Positions 1-5,532 of a DNA stretch of 5,532 nt are shown piece by piece; the first letter of the stretch is position 1; the number at the start of each line of letters is the position of its first letter. The position numbers and the translations under genes are program-made. Source of the DNA: Cytophagales bacterium (GTDB taxonomy: Bacteria; Bacteroidota; Bacteroidia; Cytophagales; Cyclobacteriaceae); the NCBI GenBank assembly GCA_029262935.1, contig JAJCYK010000520.1:1-5532 (forward strand). The letters run 5' to 3'. The notes below the pieces were generated by a model that was given only the letters and a program-made list of their open reading frames with translations, ran no database searches and was not told where the DNA came from.

Positions 1-134
1 TTATTTCTGAAAAAAATCAGATTATTCAGGAGTTAAAGCAACACAAAATTCAAACTGTAAAATCCAGACCGGAAGAACTCTCCCTCAACACCGTCAATAA
101 GTATCTGGAGTTAAAAGCCCGTGGGTTGATTTAG
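1..134 (+). CDS. C-terminal tail of a probable DUF58-domain protein (partial, 5' end outside window)
   Basis: An open frame enters from the left edge, reads in codons from base 3, and ends at TAG (132-134). The 43 visible residues include a charged helix-like stretch followed by the ending NKYLELKARGLI. From memory, that wording matches the C-terminus of Bacteroidota DUF58 proteins, which usually lie in clusters with MoxR-type AAA ATPases and membrane proteins and are thought to act in cell-envelope or aerotolerance functions. The RDD-family gene converging on it fits, because RDD proteins occur in such clusters. No catalytic or von Willebrand-like motif is inside the visible part, so the family call rests on the tail and the neighbour only. 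That the frame is coding is more certain than the family. The stop lies 3 bases from the end of the facing gene. Confidence 0.55.
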   Translation, partial: ISEKNQIIQELKQHKIQTVKSRPEELSLNTVNKYLELKARGLI

Positions 135-137
135 ACT

Positions 138-545
138 TTACTCTTTTATGACAATGGTTTTGCCAATTTTGTCTCCAAGTCGCTTTCGTTCATCTCCAAA
201 AAAAATGAATATGCCATCAACGAAGCTTAATAAAGGTATTGCTGCAGGTATGTTCCTCACTAAGGCTGTAGCGTAGTCATTTGTCAAAGGTGCTCCAGAG
301 TCCTCTTTGACTGCTCGTGTTTTCATTACTTTTTTTCCAATACTTTGACCATCTAAGAAGGGTAAAGCGTCTCTGATTAAAAGGTATAGCGCTCCTGTAA
401 GATAGCCTATGCTTCTACCTAAGAACACATCTATGACATAATACAGGGCCCCAAAGACTAACCAATCAACTACTGCTCCTAAGAATCGATCTGCAAGACT
501 GGCTAAATTGGCATTTGGAGTTTGTGGGTTTGTTGAATTTTCCAT
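138..545 (-). CDS. RDD family small integral membrane protein
   Basis: The product has 135 residues, a usual size for a single RDD domain. It begins with a polar Asn/Pro-rich stretch (1-15), then the first RDD signature in ADRFLGAVVDWLV with R20 and D27. Hydrophobic segments lie at about 22-43, 47-57 and 99-116. R58-D59 precede GQSIGKK (66-72), the typical turn of the family, and the C-terminus carries DERKRLGDKIGKT with R122 and D125. These conserved Arg and Asp residues name the family. RDD proteins sit in the cytoplasmic membrane; some have been linked to ion or compatible-solute transport, but the role of this one is unknown. The ATG at 543-545 is the natural start and no Shine-Dalgarno sequence is evident, as is common in Bacteroidota. 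It lies 56 bases downstream of the arginase-family gene, with no clear promoter between, so co-transcription is possible. Confidence 0.85.
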   Translation of the reverse strand: MENSTNPQTPNANLASLADRFLGAVVDWLVFGALYYVIDVFLGRSIGYLTGALYLLIRDALPFLDGQSIGKKVMKTRAVKEDSGAPLTNDYATALVRNIPAAIPLLSFVDGIFIFFGDERKRLGDKIGKTIVIKE

Positions 546-601
546 TTAGAAAATACTTGATGTTCAGGAATATAGAAATAATTCCCTAATTCTCAAATGG
601 G

Positions 602-1762
602 TCAAATCAACTTTGCATGGGTACTGATCCAGCGCTCGGGAACCTCACCACTATTTGCAGCTTGGTAATCCACGTAACTACAGGGAACAATACAGTTACG
701 CGCGTATTTTTCTTTTCCTAAAGGATAATTTACCTCCATCCACCATTTTTCACTGAGTTTGCTCTTGTAAAAGACTATCGTATGTGGATCGTTTTCAATA
801 GAAACCACGTAGCGGGTGTAGTCGTTGCTTTTGAAATCTTGTTCGCTTTTTCGGTTGTAGAAACCTTCGATAAAGTACCAGATCATAGTAGCCACTACCC
901 GGGCGGTGGTTTGATGTTCGTCATCATAATCTGGATTGTATTCATAAAAGCCTGCACTACTTAATTTTTCGTTCAAACCAGCATACCAACATACCTGACA
1001 GGCTTCTTCACCCGAAAGCCCAAAAGGTTGCGCATTGGCATTACCACAAGCGTCACTGGCCTTGATAGCGGTAATGTCAAAAGTCATCATATCTGCATTG
1101 CGGATGACCGGCTCCATTTCGTGGATGTTTTCTTTTAACAAGCCCAGCCGGTAGACATCAAAGTATAGCTTTTCAAGTAAACTTATGGATACGTGATCGA
1201 TCAAATAGCTCTGGTGTCCTAATTGATTGTAATTAAAAAGGTAATTGGGCTCGTGTAGTAGCATTTTGTGAATGTGCTGGCGACTAGCACCCAGTCGATC
1301 GGACTCCTCCAAATCCAAAAAGGCATCTACATTCAAAATACTTACTAGTTTGTCCAGGTCTTCGTAGGCCATGAATTGCCCGTAATCCAAGTCATGGGTG
1401 CCTCCCACCAATAAAGGCATTACATTATTCTGTAGCAGAATACTGCATACTTCCTTTATTCGTAATTGTGTTTCTTCCAGGTTAATGCCATTTCGTAAAT
1501 TTCCTAAGTCAACAATTCGGTAGGAGTAGGTCCCAGCTTTGAGCCGGTACAATTTACTACGAATTTCATCTGCAGCGGAGGCGGCCCCTTGATTGTTCAC
1601 AGTACCGCGTTCTTCTTCTAACCCAATTATGGCCATATCCGCCTGTTTGTAATCCGGCATTTCATGGGTATTTACCCGAATGGCATGAAAAAATGCATGG
1701 ATATCATCAATTGACTGGACGATGGTATCATCAATAGCAGAAAAAAATATCTTTAAATCCAT
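602..1762 (-). CDS. Arginase/formimidoylglutamase-family (ureohydrolase fold) protein with altered metal site
   Basis: The 386-residue product has the ureohydrolase order of motifs: LLVGGTHDLDYGQ (117-129, H123), VDAFLD (145-150) and MTFDITAI (226-233), followed by SDACGNANAQPFGLSGEEA (236-254). Databases usually label such Bacteroidota proteins formimidoylglutamase (histidine breakdown, N-formimidoyl-glutamate to glutamate) or arginase-like, but activity is unproven. In canonical enzymes six residues bind two Mn ions: His in GGDH, Asp-His-Asp in DAHxD, and two Asp in SxDxD. Here H123, D146, D150 and D229 remain, while the middle His is F148 and the last Asp is T231. About 90 residues (295-386) extend past the usual fold, with a Trp-rich part near 340-350 and a conserved-looking end. 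The N-terminus up to PDYKQADMAIIGLEEERG (36-53) resembles relatives, which supports the ATG at 1760-1762. No histidine-pathway gene is nearby. Confidence 0.82.
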   Translation of the reverse strand: MDLKIFFSAIDDTIVQSIDDIHAFFHAIRVNTHEMPDYKQADMAIIGLEEERGTVNNQGAASAADEIRSKLYRLKAGTYSYRIVDLGNLRNGINLEETQLRIKEVCSILLQNNVMPLLVGGTHDLDYGQFMAYEDLDKLVSILNVDAFLDLEESDRLGASRQHIHKMLLHEPNYLFNYNQLGHQSYLIDHVSISLLEKLYFDVYRLGLLKENIHEMEPVIRNADMMTFDITAIKASDACGNANAQPFGLSGEEACQVCWYAGLNEKLSSAGFYEYNPDYDDEHQTTARVVATMIWYFIEGFYNRKSEQDFKSNDYTRYVVSIENDPHTIVFYKSKLSEKWWMEVNYPLGKEKYARNCIVPCSYVDYQAANSGEVPERWISTHAKLI

Positions 1763-1770
1763 ATGCTTAT

Positions 1771-1798
1771 AAAAAAGGAGAAAATTTCTTTTCTCCTT
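1771..1798 (-). terminator. Intrinsic terminator after nqrF
   Basis: Read on the minus strand, a perfect 10-bp stem AAGGAGAAAA / TTTTCTCCTT closes a GAAA loop (a GNRA tetraloop) and runs directly into T's (the + strand is A from 1771 to 1776). It starts 9 bases after the nqrF stop codon, the usual place for a Rho-independent terminator. The T tract ends only 8 bases before the ATG of the arginase-family gene, so the same hairpin could also affect expression of that gene. The upstream arm contains AAGGAG, but this lies about 30 bases from the ATG, too far for a normal ribosome binding site. Confidence 0.8.
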
Positions 1799-1807
1799 AA
1801 TATTTCT

Positions 1808-3112
1808 TTAGCCTCCAAAGTCGTCGAAACGAATGTTTTCTTTAGGAATCCCTAAGTCATCCAACATCTTTAAAACGGCAGCATTCATGAGCGGAGGCCC
1901 ACAAAGATAATATTCAACTTCTTCTGGTTCAGCATGTGATCCTAAGTAATTATCGAACAATGCCTGGTGAATAAAGCCTAGGTAACCATCCCCTTCCGGA
2001 TCGTTTAAGGAGTTCTTTACGGACCAATTGTCGTCTGGTAAAGGCTCCGAAAGCGCAATGTGAAATTTAAAGTTTGGAAAATCTTTTTCAATATTGCGAA
2101 AGTGATTAGTATAAAACAACTCTTTTCTGGACCGGCCACCATACCAAAAAGAGACCTTCCTGTCTGATTTTTCAGTATGAAAGAGGTGAAAAATATGAGA
2201 TCGCAAAGGAGCCATTCCTGCCCCCCCACCAATATAGATCATTTCACGCTTGGTAGATTCGTTAATAAAGAACTCTCCATAAGGACCTGATATGGTTACT
2301 TTATCTCCAAGTTCCCTAGAAAATACATAAGAACTGCAAACTCCGGGATTAACGGACATAAATTTTCCAGCAGCACGATCCCAAGGAGGAGTGGCAATCC
2401 GAATGTTCAACATGATAATGTCACCTTCGGCGGGATGATTAGCCATAGAGTAAGCACGGAAGATGGGTTCATCGTTTTTCATGTTCAAATCCCACATATT
2501 GAATTTGTCCCAATCCGTTTTAAAAACGTCATCCGGATGACCCAATTCAGGCTTGGGTAAAATCTCTATGTTTTTAAAAGTGATATCACATTCAGGAACA
2601 TCGATTTGTATGTATCCACCGGACTTGAAATCTAAGGTTTCACCAGGTGGGAGTCTAACGACAAATTCTTTAATGAAGGTGGAGACATTATAATTTGATA
2701 CCACCTCGCATTCCCATTTTTTAATTCCAAAGATTTCTTCGGGGATGCGTATGGTCATATCTTGTTTGACCTTCACCTGACAGGCCAGCCGAACCTTCTC
2801 CTTTTGTTCGTTTCGACTGAGATGTCCTACTTCTGTAGGCAACACTTCCCCTCCGCCCTCTTCAATCACACATTTACACATAGCACAGGTACCACCACCA
2901 CCACATGCAGAAGGCAAAAAGAGCTTTTGACTAGATAATGTTGATAACAATGTAGAGCCGGCAGCGGTGATTATGGGGTTTCCGTCATCACCATTAACTA
3001 TGATGCTTACATCACCTGATTGCACCAATTTGCTTTGGGCAATAAGTAAAATCATTACTAAAAGCAGGATTATGATGGTAAAAGCCACTATTGCGGTGAA
3101 GATAGTAGTCAT
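1808..3112 (-). CDS. nqrF: Na+-translocating NADH:quinone reductase subunit F (NADH-oxidising FAD/2Fe-2S subunit)
   Basis: NqrF is the entry point of the membrane Na+-NQR complex: it takes a hydride from NADH on FAD and passes electrons to a 2Fe-2S centre and on to the other subunits. All expected parts are present in 434 residues. There is one N-terminal membrane helix (about 4-25). A ferredoxin domain carries C70, C76, C79 and C111, the spacing known for the Vibrio cholerae protein. The FAD site has RAYSMANHP (219-227), ISGPYGEFF (274-282) and [12 protein letters not shown] (295-306), and the nucleotide-binding end has [13 protein letters not shown] (401-413) and a final DDFGG. It is somewhat longer than the roughly 408 residues of the Vibrio protein, mainly from an insert near 184-200. 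The ATG at 3110-3112 starts directly at the membrane helix. Unusually, nqrE is not upstream; accD is. A promoter-like sequence and a terminator suggest its own transcript. Confidence 0.97.
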   Translation of the reverse strand: MTTIFTAIVAFTIIILLLVMILLIAQSKLVQSGDVSIIVNGDDGNPIITAAGSTLLSTLSSQKLFLPSACGGGGTCAMCKCVIEEGGGEVLPTEVGHLSRNEQKEKVRLACQVKVKQDMTIRIPEEIFGIKKWECEVVSNYNVSTFIKEFVVRLPPGETLDFKSGGYIQIDVPECDITFKNIEILPKPELGHPDDVFKTDWDKFNMWDLNMKNDEPIFRAYSMANHPAEGDIIMLNIRIATPPWDRAAGKFMSVNPGVCSSYVFSRELGDKVTISGPYGEFFINESTKREMIYIGGGAGMAPLRSHIFHLFHTEKSDRKVSFWYGGRSRKELFYTNHFRNIEKDFPNFKFHIALSEPLPDDNWSVKNSLNDPEGDGYLGFIHQALFDNYLGSHAEPEEVEYYLCGPPLMNAAVLKMLDDLGIPKENIRFDDFGG

Positions 3113-3157
3113 GTTCTTTTTATTAAAAAGTATTTTTCTTGGCAGAATTAACCGCTA

Positions 3158-3189
3158 CAAATATATTATATAATCGCTGAAATAGGCAA
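3158..3189 (-). promoter_or_regulatory. Candidate Bacteroidota-type promoter for nqrF
   Basis: On the minus strand TATATTTG (3165-3158) matches the TAnnTTTG -7 element, and ATTG with TTG at 3189-3187 sits 21 bases upstream of it, inside the spacing known for Bacteroidota -33 elements. Transcription would start near 3150, leaving a leader of about 40 bases before the nqrF ATG. The site lies wholly in the 100-base gap between accD and nqrF. Confidence 0.55.
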
Positions 3190-3212
3190 TCTGGCGGTAA
3201 GATTTTGTAAGG

Positions 3213-4052
3213 TTATTGCAGCATCTGCAAAAGACTGGTTAGTTTAGCTTTGAGCTCTCTTCTATCCACAATAAAGTCCAGAAACCCATGGTCTAAAACA
3301 AATTCTGAACTTTGGAATCCTTTCGGTAAGCTTTTGCCGATGGTTTCTCTAATTATCCGGGGGCCGGCGAAACCAATTAAAGCTTCGGGTTCGGCAATAT
3401 TAAAATCACCCAACATGGCAAATGAGGCGGTAACACCACCGGTAGTGGGGTCCGTTAATAGACTGATGTATGGCAATTTTGCGGCGCTCAGTAAGGTTAA
3501 TTTGGCAGAAGTTTTGGCCATTTGCATAAGCGAGAAACCAGCTTCCATCATGCGCGCACCACCTGATTTTGAAATCATTAAAAAGGGTCGCTTTTCCTTA
3601 ATACAAAAATCAATAGCTCGAGCAATTTTTTCACCCACTACTGAACCCATAGAACCTCCAATAAATTCGAAATCCATACAGCATACCACTATTGGAATAT
3701 CATTCATCAATCCACTGGCGCTGCGGACAGCATCTTTCAGGTGCGTCTTTTCTTGACTGGCAGCGATACGTTGGGGGTAAGCTTTATTGTCGACAAACTC
3801 TAGAGGATCGCCAGATGATAAATTCGAATCAAGTTCAGTAAACTCCTCATTATCAAAAATAATATCAAAATACTCCCGTGAACCAATGCGGAAGTGGTAT
3901 CCATCTGCTGGACTTACAAAACTGTTGTTTTTAAGTTCCCTAATATGAATGGGGTTCCCCTGAGGGGTTTTATACCAAAGTCCATCAGGAGCTTCTTTCT
4001 TAGCTTCCGTGGGTGTTTGTATTCCTTTGTCCTTTCTTTTAAACCAAGCCAT
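3213..4052 (-). CDS. accD: Acetyl-CoA carboxylase carboxyltransferase subunit beta, without zinc ribbon
   Basis: AccD pairs with AccA to move the carboxyl group from carboxybiotin-BCCP to acetyl-CoA, giving malonyl-CoA for fatty acid synthesis in the cytoplasm. The 279-residue product keeps the crotonase-type carboxyltransferase core: [20 protein letters not shown] (127-146), [13 protein letters not shown] (160-172), [11 protein letters not shown] (175-185), [17 protein letters not shown] (200-216) and [14 protein letters not shown] (221-234). In E. coli AccD an N-terminal ribbon has two CxxC pairs. Here the aligned stretch (about 25-55) has T29, Q31, S47 and D50 in those places and no cysteine. 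From memory this is common in Bacteroidota AccD. The ATG at 4050-4052 gives the typical start MAWFKRK. accA is not in the window. A -7 promoter-like element lies upstream, and nqrF follows after 100 bases. Confidence 0.96.
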   Translation of the reverse strand: MAWFKRKDKGIQTPTEAKKEAPDGLWYKTPQGNPIHIRELKNNSFVSPADGYHFRIGSREYFDIIFDNEEFTELDSNLSSGDPLEFVDNKAYPQRIAASQEKTHLKDAVRSASGLMNDIPIVVCCMDFEFIGGSMGSVVGEKIARAIDFCIKEKRPFLMISKSGGARMMEAGFSLMQMAKTSAKLTLLSAAKLPYISLLTDPTTGGVTASFAMLGDFNIAEPEALIGFAGPRIIRETIGKSLPKGFQSSEFVLDHGFLDFIVDRRELKAKLTSLLQMLQ

Positions 4053-4082
4053 CTTCTCTTATCCGTCAATTAATGGGTTGAA

Positions 4083-4096
4083 GCTCGAAAACGAGC
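4083..4096 (-). promoter_or_regulatory. Small hairpin in the predicted accD leader
   Basis: GCTCG and CGAGC form a perfect 5-bp stem around a 4-base loop (AAAA on +, TTTT on the transcript side). It lies about 30 bases before the accD ATG and just after the predicted transcription start. There is no T tract on the minus strand, so it does not look like a terminator. A stem of this length can arise by chance, so its role is unknown. Confidence 0.3.
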
Positions 4097-4113
4097 CTGT
4101 TTTATTGTTGAGC

Positions 4114-4121
4114 CAAATTTA
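4114..4121 (-). promoter_or_regulatory. Candidate Bacteroidota -7 promoter element for accD
   Basis: TAAATTTG on the minus strand is an exact match to the TAnnTTTG element and lies 61 bases before the accD ATG, in the divergent gap. The best upstream TTTG (4139-4136) is only 14 bases away, shorter than the usual 17-23, so the -33 part is weak. Transcription would begin near 4107. Confidence 0.42.
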
Positions 4122-4179
4122 AAGAATTTTTTCTTCAAAACGTCCTTTAAAGCGATTAGGTACAACGTTATCCTCGAAT

Positions 4180-4224
4180 AGTTACAAGAGCATGTAAGGT
4201 TTTTTTGCACAAAGGCAGTTACAA
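4180..4224. repeat. Short direct repeat in the accD/lipoprotein intergenic region
   Basis: AGTTACAA occurs at 4180-4187 and again at 4217-4224, 37 bases apart start to start, on either side of a run of seven T's (4200-4206). The copies lie in the 220-base divergent gap, where a regulator site would be plausible. An 8-base repeat in AT-rich DNA can be chance. The rest of the gap holds the accD promoter-like element and hairpin and nothing else I can name. Confidence 0.25.
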
Positions 4225-4272
4225 TTTAAAAGCTAGAAGTATTAACTAGTACACACCACTTTTTAAACGCGT

Positions 4273-4512
4273 ATGAAGAGCTCTATCAGCATTATTGCTA
4301 ACCTACCTCGAGTTGCCGTTATATTGTTATTTTTTGGCCTGTTTTCGTGTTCGGATACCACCTATGTACACCAAAATGGCACGTATTACAACGACTATAA
4401 AGCTGTAAACCACTATCGGGTGCAAAGTGCTACCCGTGGAAAGAAAGTAAAGTCACAAAGTAAATCGCCTAATTGGAAGCAGTACAACGCTCATTCCAGG
4501 AACAAGCGTTAA
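4273..4512 (+). CDS. Small predicted lipoprotein, function unknown
   Basis: The 79-residue product has a type II (lipoprotein) signal: polar start, hydrophobic core LPRVAVILLFFGLF (about 11-24) and lipobox LFSC with the lipidated cysteine at C26. The mature part of 54 residues is rich in Tyr (six within 31-48, plus Y71) and turns strongly basic from R55 on (many Lys/Arg, ending RNKR), with no acidic residue after D41. I recognise no family. The residues just after the cysteine (SDTT) carry only one acid, so surface export by the acidic Bacteroidota lipoprotein signal is not clearly indicated; periplasmic-facing anchoring is equally possible. The ATG at 4273 is the only start that keeps the whole signal peptide. 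It is the only complete + strand gene in the window, divergent from accD, and ends 9 bases from the facing DUF4834-type gene. No clear promoter was found. Confidence 0.68.
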   Translation: MKSSISIIANLPRVAVILLFFGLFSCSDTTYVHQNGTYYNDYKAVNHYRVQSATRGKKVKSQSKSPNWKQYNAHSRNKR

Positions 4513-4521
4513 TTGGCAGCA

Positions 4522-4752
4522 TTATAATTCCTCGTAATCCACATATTCACCTCCATCAAAGTCTTTTTTGGAGCCTTTTTTAGGTACGTAATCAATATTT
4601 AGATCACTATCGGGCACTTTTCGGGACTTTTGATGCGCATGTGGTGGGGCCTGACGTTGAGTAGATGACATAAACAGTCCTTTCATAAAAAAGCCTCCTA
4701 TCTTATAAATTACATAAGAGACAATGAAAAATATGGTAAGGATTTTGATCAT
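4522..4752 (-). CDS. DUF4834-type small membrane protein, function unknown
   Basis: The 76-residue product has one N-terminal membrane helix (about 2-21, with no lipobox cysteine), then a hydrophilic tail. The tail holds a short Pro/His-rich patch (APPHAHQ, 35-41), a Lys-rich linker and an acidic end GGEYVDYEEL (67-76). That architecture, a membrane anchor plus a conserved GEYVDYEE-type ending, matches the Bacteroidota DUF4834 family as I remember it. No activity is known for the family. The predicted topology is a single anchor with a cytoplasmic or periplasmic tail; the charge pattern does not decide it. The ATG at 4750-4752 lies 29 bases after the carB stop on the same strand with no terminator or promoter between, so it is probably co-transcribed with carB. 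Its stop faces that of the lipoprotein gene. Confidence 0.7.
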   Translation of the reverse strand: MIKILTIFFIVSYVIYKIGGFFMKGLFMSSTQRQAPPHAHQKSRKVPDSDLNIDYVPKKGSKKDFDGGEYVDYEEL

Positions 4753-4781
4753 GTAAAAGAGAAACGCTTTACTACTATAAC

Positions 4782-5532
4782 TTATTTACTAAGGTACAGG
4801 TTTCGTTCGGAATAAATTTTCATAAAATACTCGTCCATCAAATCATCGATAAAATAAATAGATTCTCCGGTTGATTTCATCTCCGGTCCCAGCTCTTTGT
4901 TCACATTTGGAAACTTGTCAAAGGAGAACACCGGGACCTTAATTGCATACCCCTTCTTAAAAGGATTAAAGTTAAAATCCTTTACCTTGTTTTCCCCCAA
5001 CATCACCTTGGTAGCGTAGTTAACATAGGGTTCCTTATATGCTTTGCAGATAAAGGGAACGGTACGACTGGCTCTGGGATTGGCTTCAATGATGTATACC
5101 TTGTCGTGTTGGATGGCAAATTGGATGTTAATCAGCCCCACTGTATTTAGCGCTAAAGCTATTTTTTTGGTATGAGCCTCAATTTGACGTATGATTAAGT
5201 CTCCTAAATTGTAAGGAGGCAGTACAGCATATGAATCTCCAGAATGAATACCTGCCGGTTCAATGTGCTGCATGATACCTATGATATAAACATCTTCTCC
5301 ATCACAAATGGCGTCGGCCTCTGCTTCAATGGCACCATCTAAGAAATGATCCAAGAGCACCTTGTTTCCCGGGATATCTTTAAGTATGTCCAAAACATGG
5401 TTTTCCAGCTCTTGTTCATTTATAACAATCTTCATACTTTGTCCACCTAGTACGTAGGAAGGGCGGACCAACAAAGGAAATCCAATCTCTTTAGAGAGTT
5501 CAACAGCAGCAGCGGCATCTTCAATTACACCG
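4782..5532 (-). CDS. carB: Carbamoyl-phosphate synthase large subunit, C-terminal part (5' end outside window)
   Basis: CarB makes carbamoyl phosphate from bicarbonate, ammonia released by CarA, and two ATP, feeding pyrimidine and arginine synthesis. The frame is open to the right edge; 249 C-terminal residues are visible, starting GVIEDAAAAV. They belong to the second ATP-grasp half: FPLLVRPSYVLGGQSM, FLDGAIEAEADAICDGED, IMQHIEPAGIHSGDS, the metal/ATP site IIEANPRASRT (Glu codon 5085-5087, Asn codon 5079-5081) and LGPEMKSTGES. Only about 27 residues follow PEMKSTG before the TAA at 4782-4784. E. coli CarB carries about 150 more there, forming the MGS-like allosteric domain that binds UMP and IMP. 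The short ending YSERNLYLSK looks native rather than broken and, from memory, is shared by Bacteroidota CarB. A TTG at 5472-5474 is an internal Leu codon, not the start. Confidence 0.95.
   Translation of the reverse strand, partial: GVIEDAAAAVELSKEIGFPLLVRPSYVLGGQSMKIVINEQELENHVLDILKDIPGNKVLLDHFLDGAIEAEADAICDGEDVYIIGIMQHIEPAGIHSGDSYAVLPPYNLGDLIIRQIEAHTKKIALALNTVGLINIQFAIQHDKVYIIEANPRASRTVPFICKAYKEPYVNYATKVMLGENKVKDFNFNPFKKGYAIKVPVFSFDKFPNVNKELGPEMKSTGESIYFIDDLMDEYFMKIYSERNLYLSK

Noticed and set aside
567..585. Inverted repeat GGAAT/ATTCC between the RDD and arginase-family genes, as a possible terminator
   Set aside because: The stem is only 5 bp, AT-rich, has a 9-base loop and lacks a following T tract on the minus strand.
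782..964. Open frame of 60 codons on the + strand opposite the arginase-family gene
   Set aside because: It is hydrophobic but fully antisense to a conserved protein, with no ribosome binding site or promoter.
1793..1798. AAGGAG on the minus strand as the ribosome binding site of the arginase-family gene
   Set aside because: It is about 30 bases from the ATG and is one arm of the terminator stem, so it cannot act as an ordinary Shine-Dalgarno site.
2017..2232. Open frame of 71 codons on the minus strand in another frame inside nqrF
   Set aside because: It overlaps the conserved NAD-binding part of NqrF and has no recognisable protein features.
3250..3756. Open frame of 168 codons on the + strand opposite accD
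   Set aside because: It lies wholly antisense to a clearly conserved accD core, and its translation shows no domain, signal peptide or start context. It is best explained as a by-product of accD codon use.
4200..4234. Possible + strand promoter for the lipoprotein gene, TTTG at 4204-4207 with an AT-rich stretch downstream
   Set aside because: No TAnnTTTG match occurs at a workable distance; the nearest sequence (TACAATTT at 4220-4227) misses conserved positions and is too close.
5472..5474. TTG as a start codon for a separate ATP-grasp protein
   Set aside because: The frame stays open to the window edge, and the codons before it (EIGFPL) continue the conserved CarB sequence, so this is an internal leucine.

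Overview
The window looks like ordinary chromosome from a Bacteroidota bacterium. Four signs point there: the form of AccD (no zinc-ribbon cysteines), a CarB that stops just after its second synthetase half, a DUF4834-type protein behind carB, and two candidate promoters with the Bacteroidota TAnnTTTG -7 element. Placement below phylum is uncertain; a flavobacterial or saprospirial relative fits the protein wording, but I cannot decide from this sequence alone. No mobile element, CRISPR array, rRNA or tRNA was seen, and codon use and base composition look even by eye.

Layout, left to right. A + strand gene ends at base 134 (C-terminal tail, probably of a DUF58 protein) and meets, 3 bases later, the end of a minus-strand RDD-family membrane protein (138-545). 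Next on the minus strand are a Bacteroidota-type arginase/formimidoylglutamase-family protein (602-1762), nqrF (1808-3112) and accD (3213-4052). A 220-base divergent gap follows (4053-4272), then a small + strand lipoprotein (4273-4512). That gene converges on a DUF4834-type membrane protein (4522-4752), which lies 29 bases downstream of the 3' end of carB (4782 to the window edge).

The identified genes are mostly core metabolism and energy: carbamoyl phosphate for pyrimidines and arginine (CarB), malonyl-CoA for fatty acids (AccD), and NADH oxidation by the sodium-pumping Na+-NQR complex (NqrF). The minus-strand genes are not clearly one operon. nqrF has its own promoter-like sequence and a strong intrinsic terminator, and that terminator ends only 8 bases before the start codon of the arginase-family gene.

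I found no sign of a new multi-gene system. The points most worth a second look are an arginase-family protein that keeps every Mn(A)-type ligand but has lost two Mn(B)-type ligands, the terminator hairpin pressed against the next start codon, a stand-alone nqrF, and two core enzymes (AccD, CarB) that lack accessory domains found in the E. coli versions.
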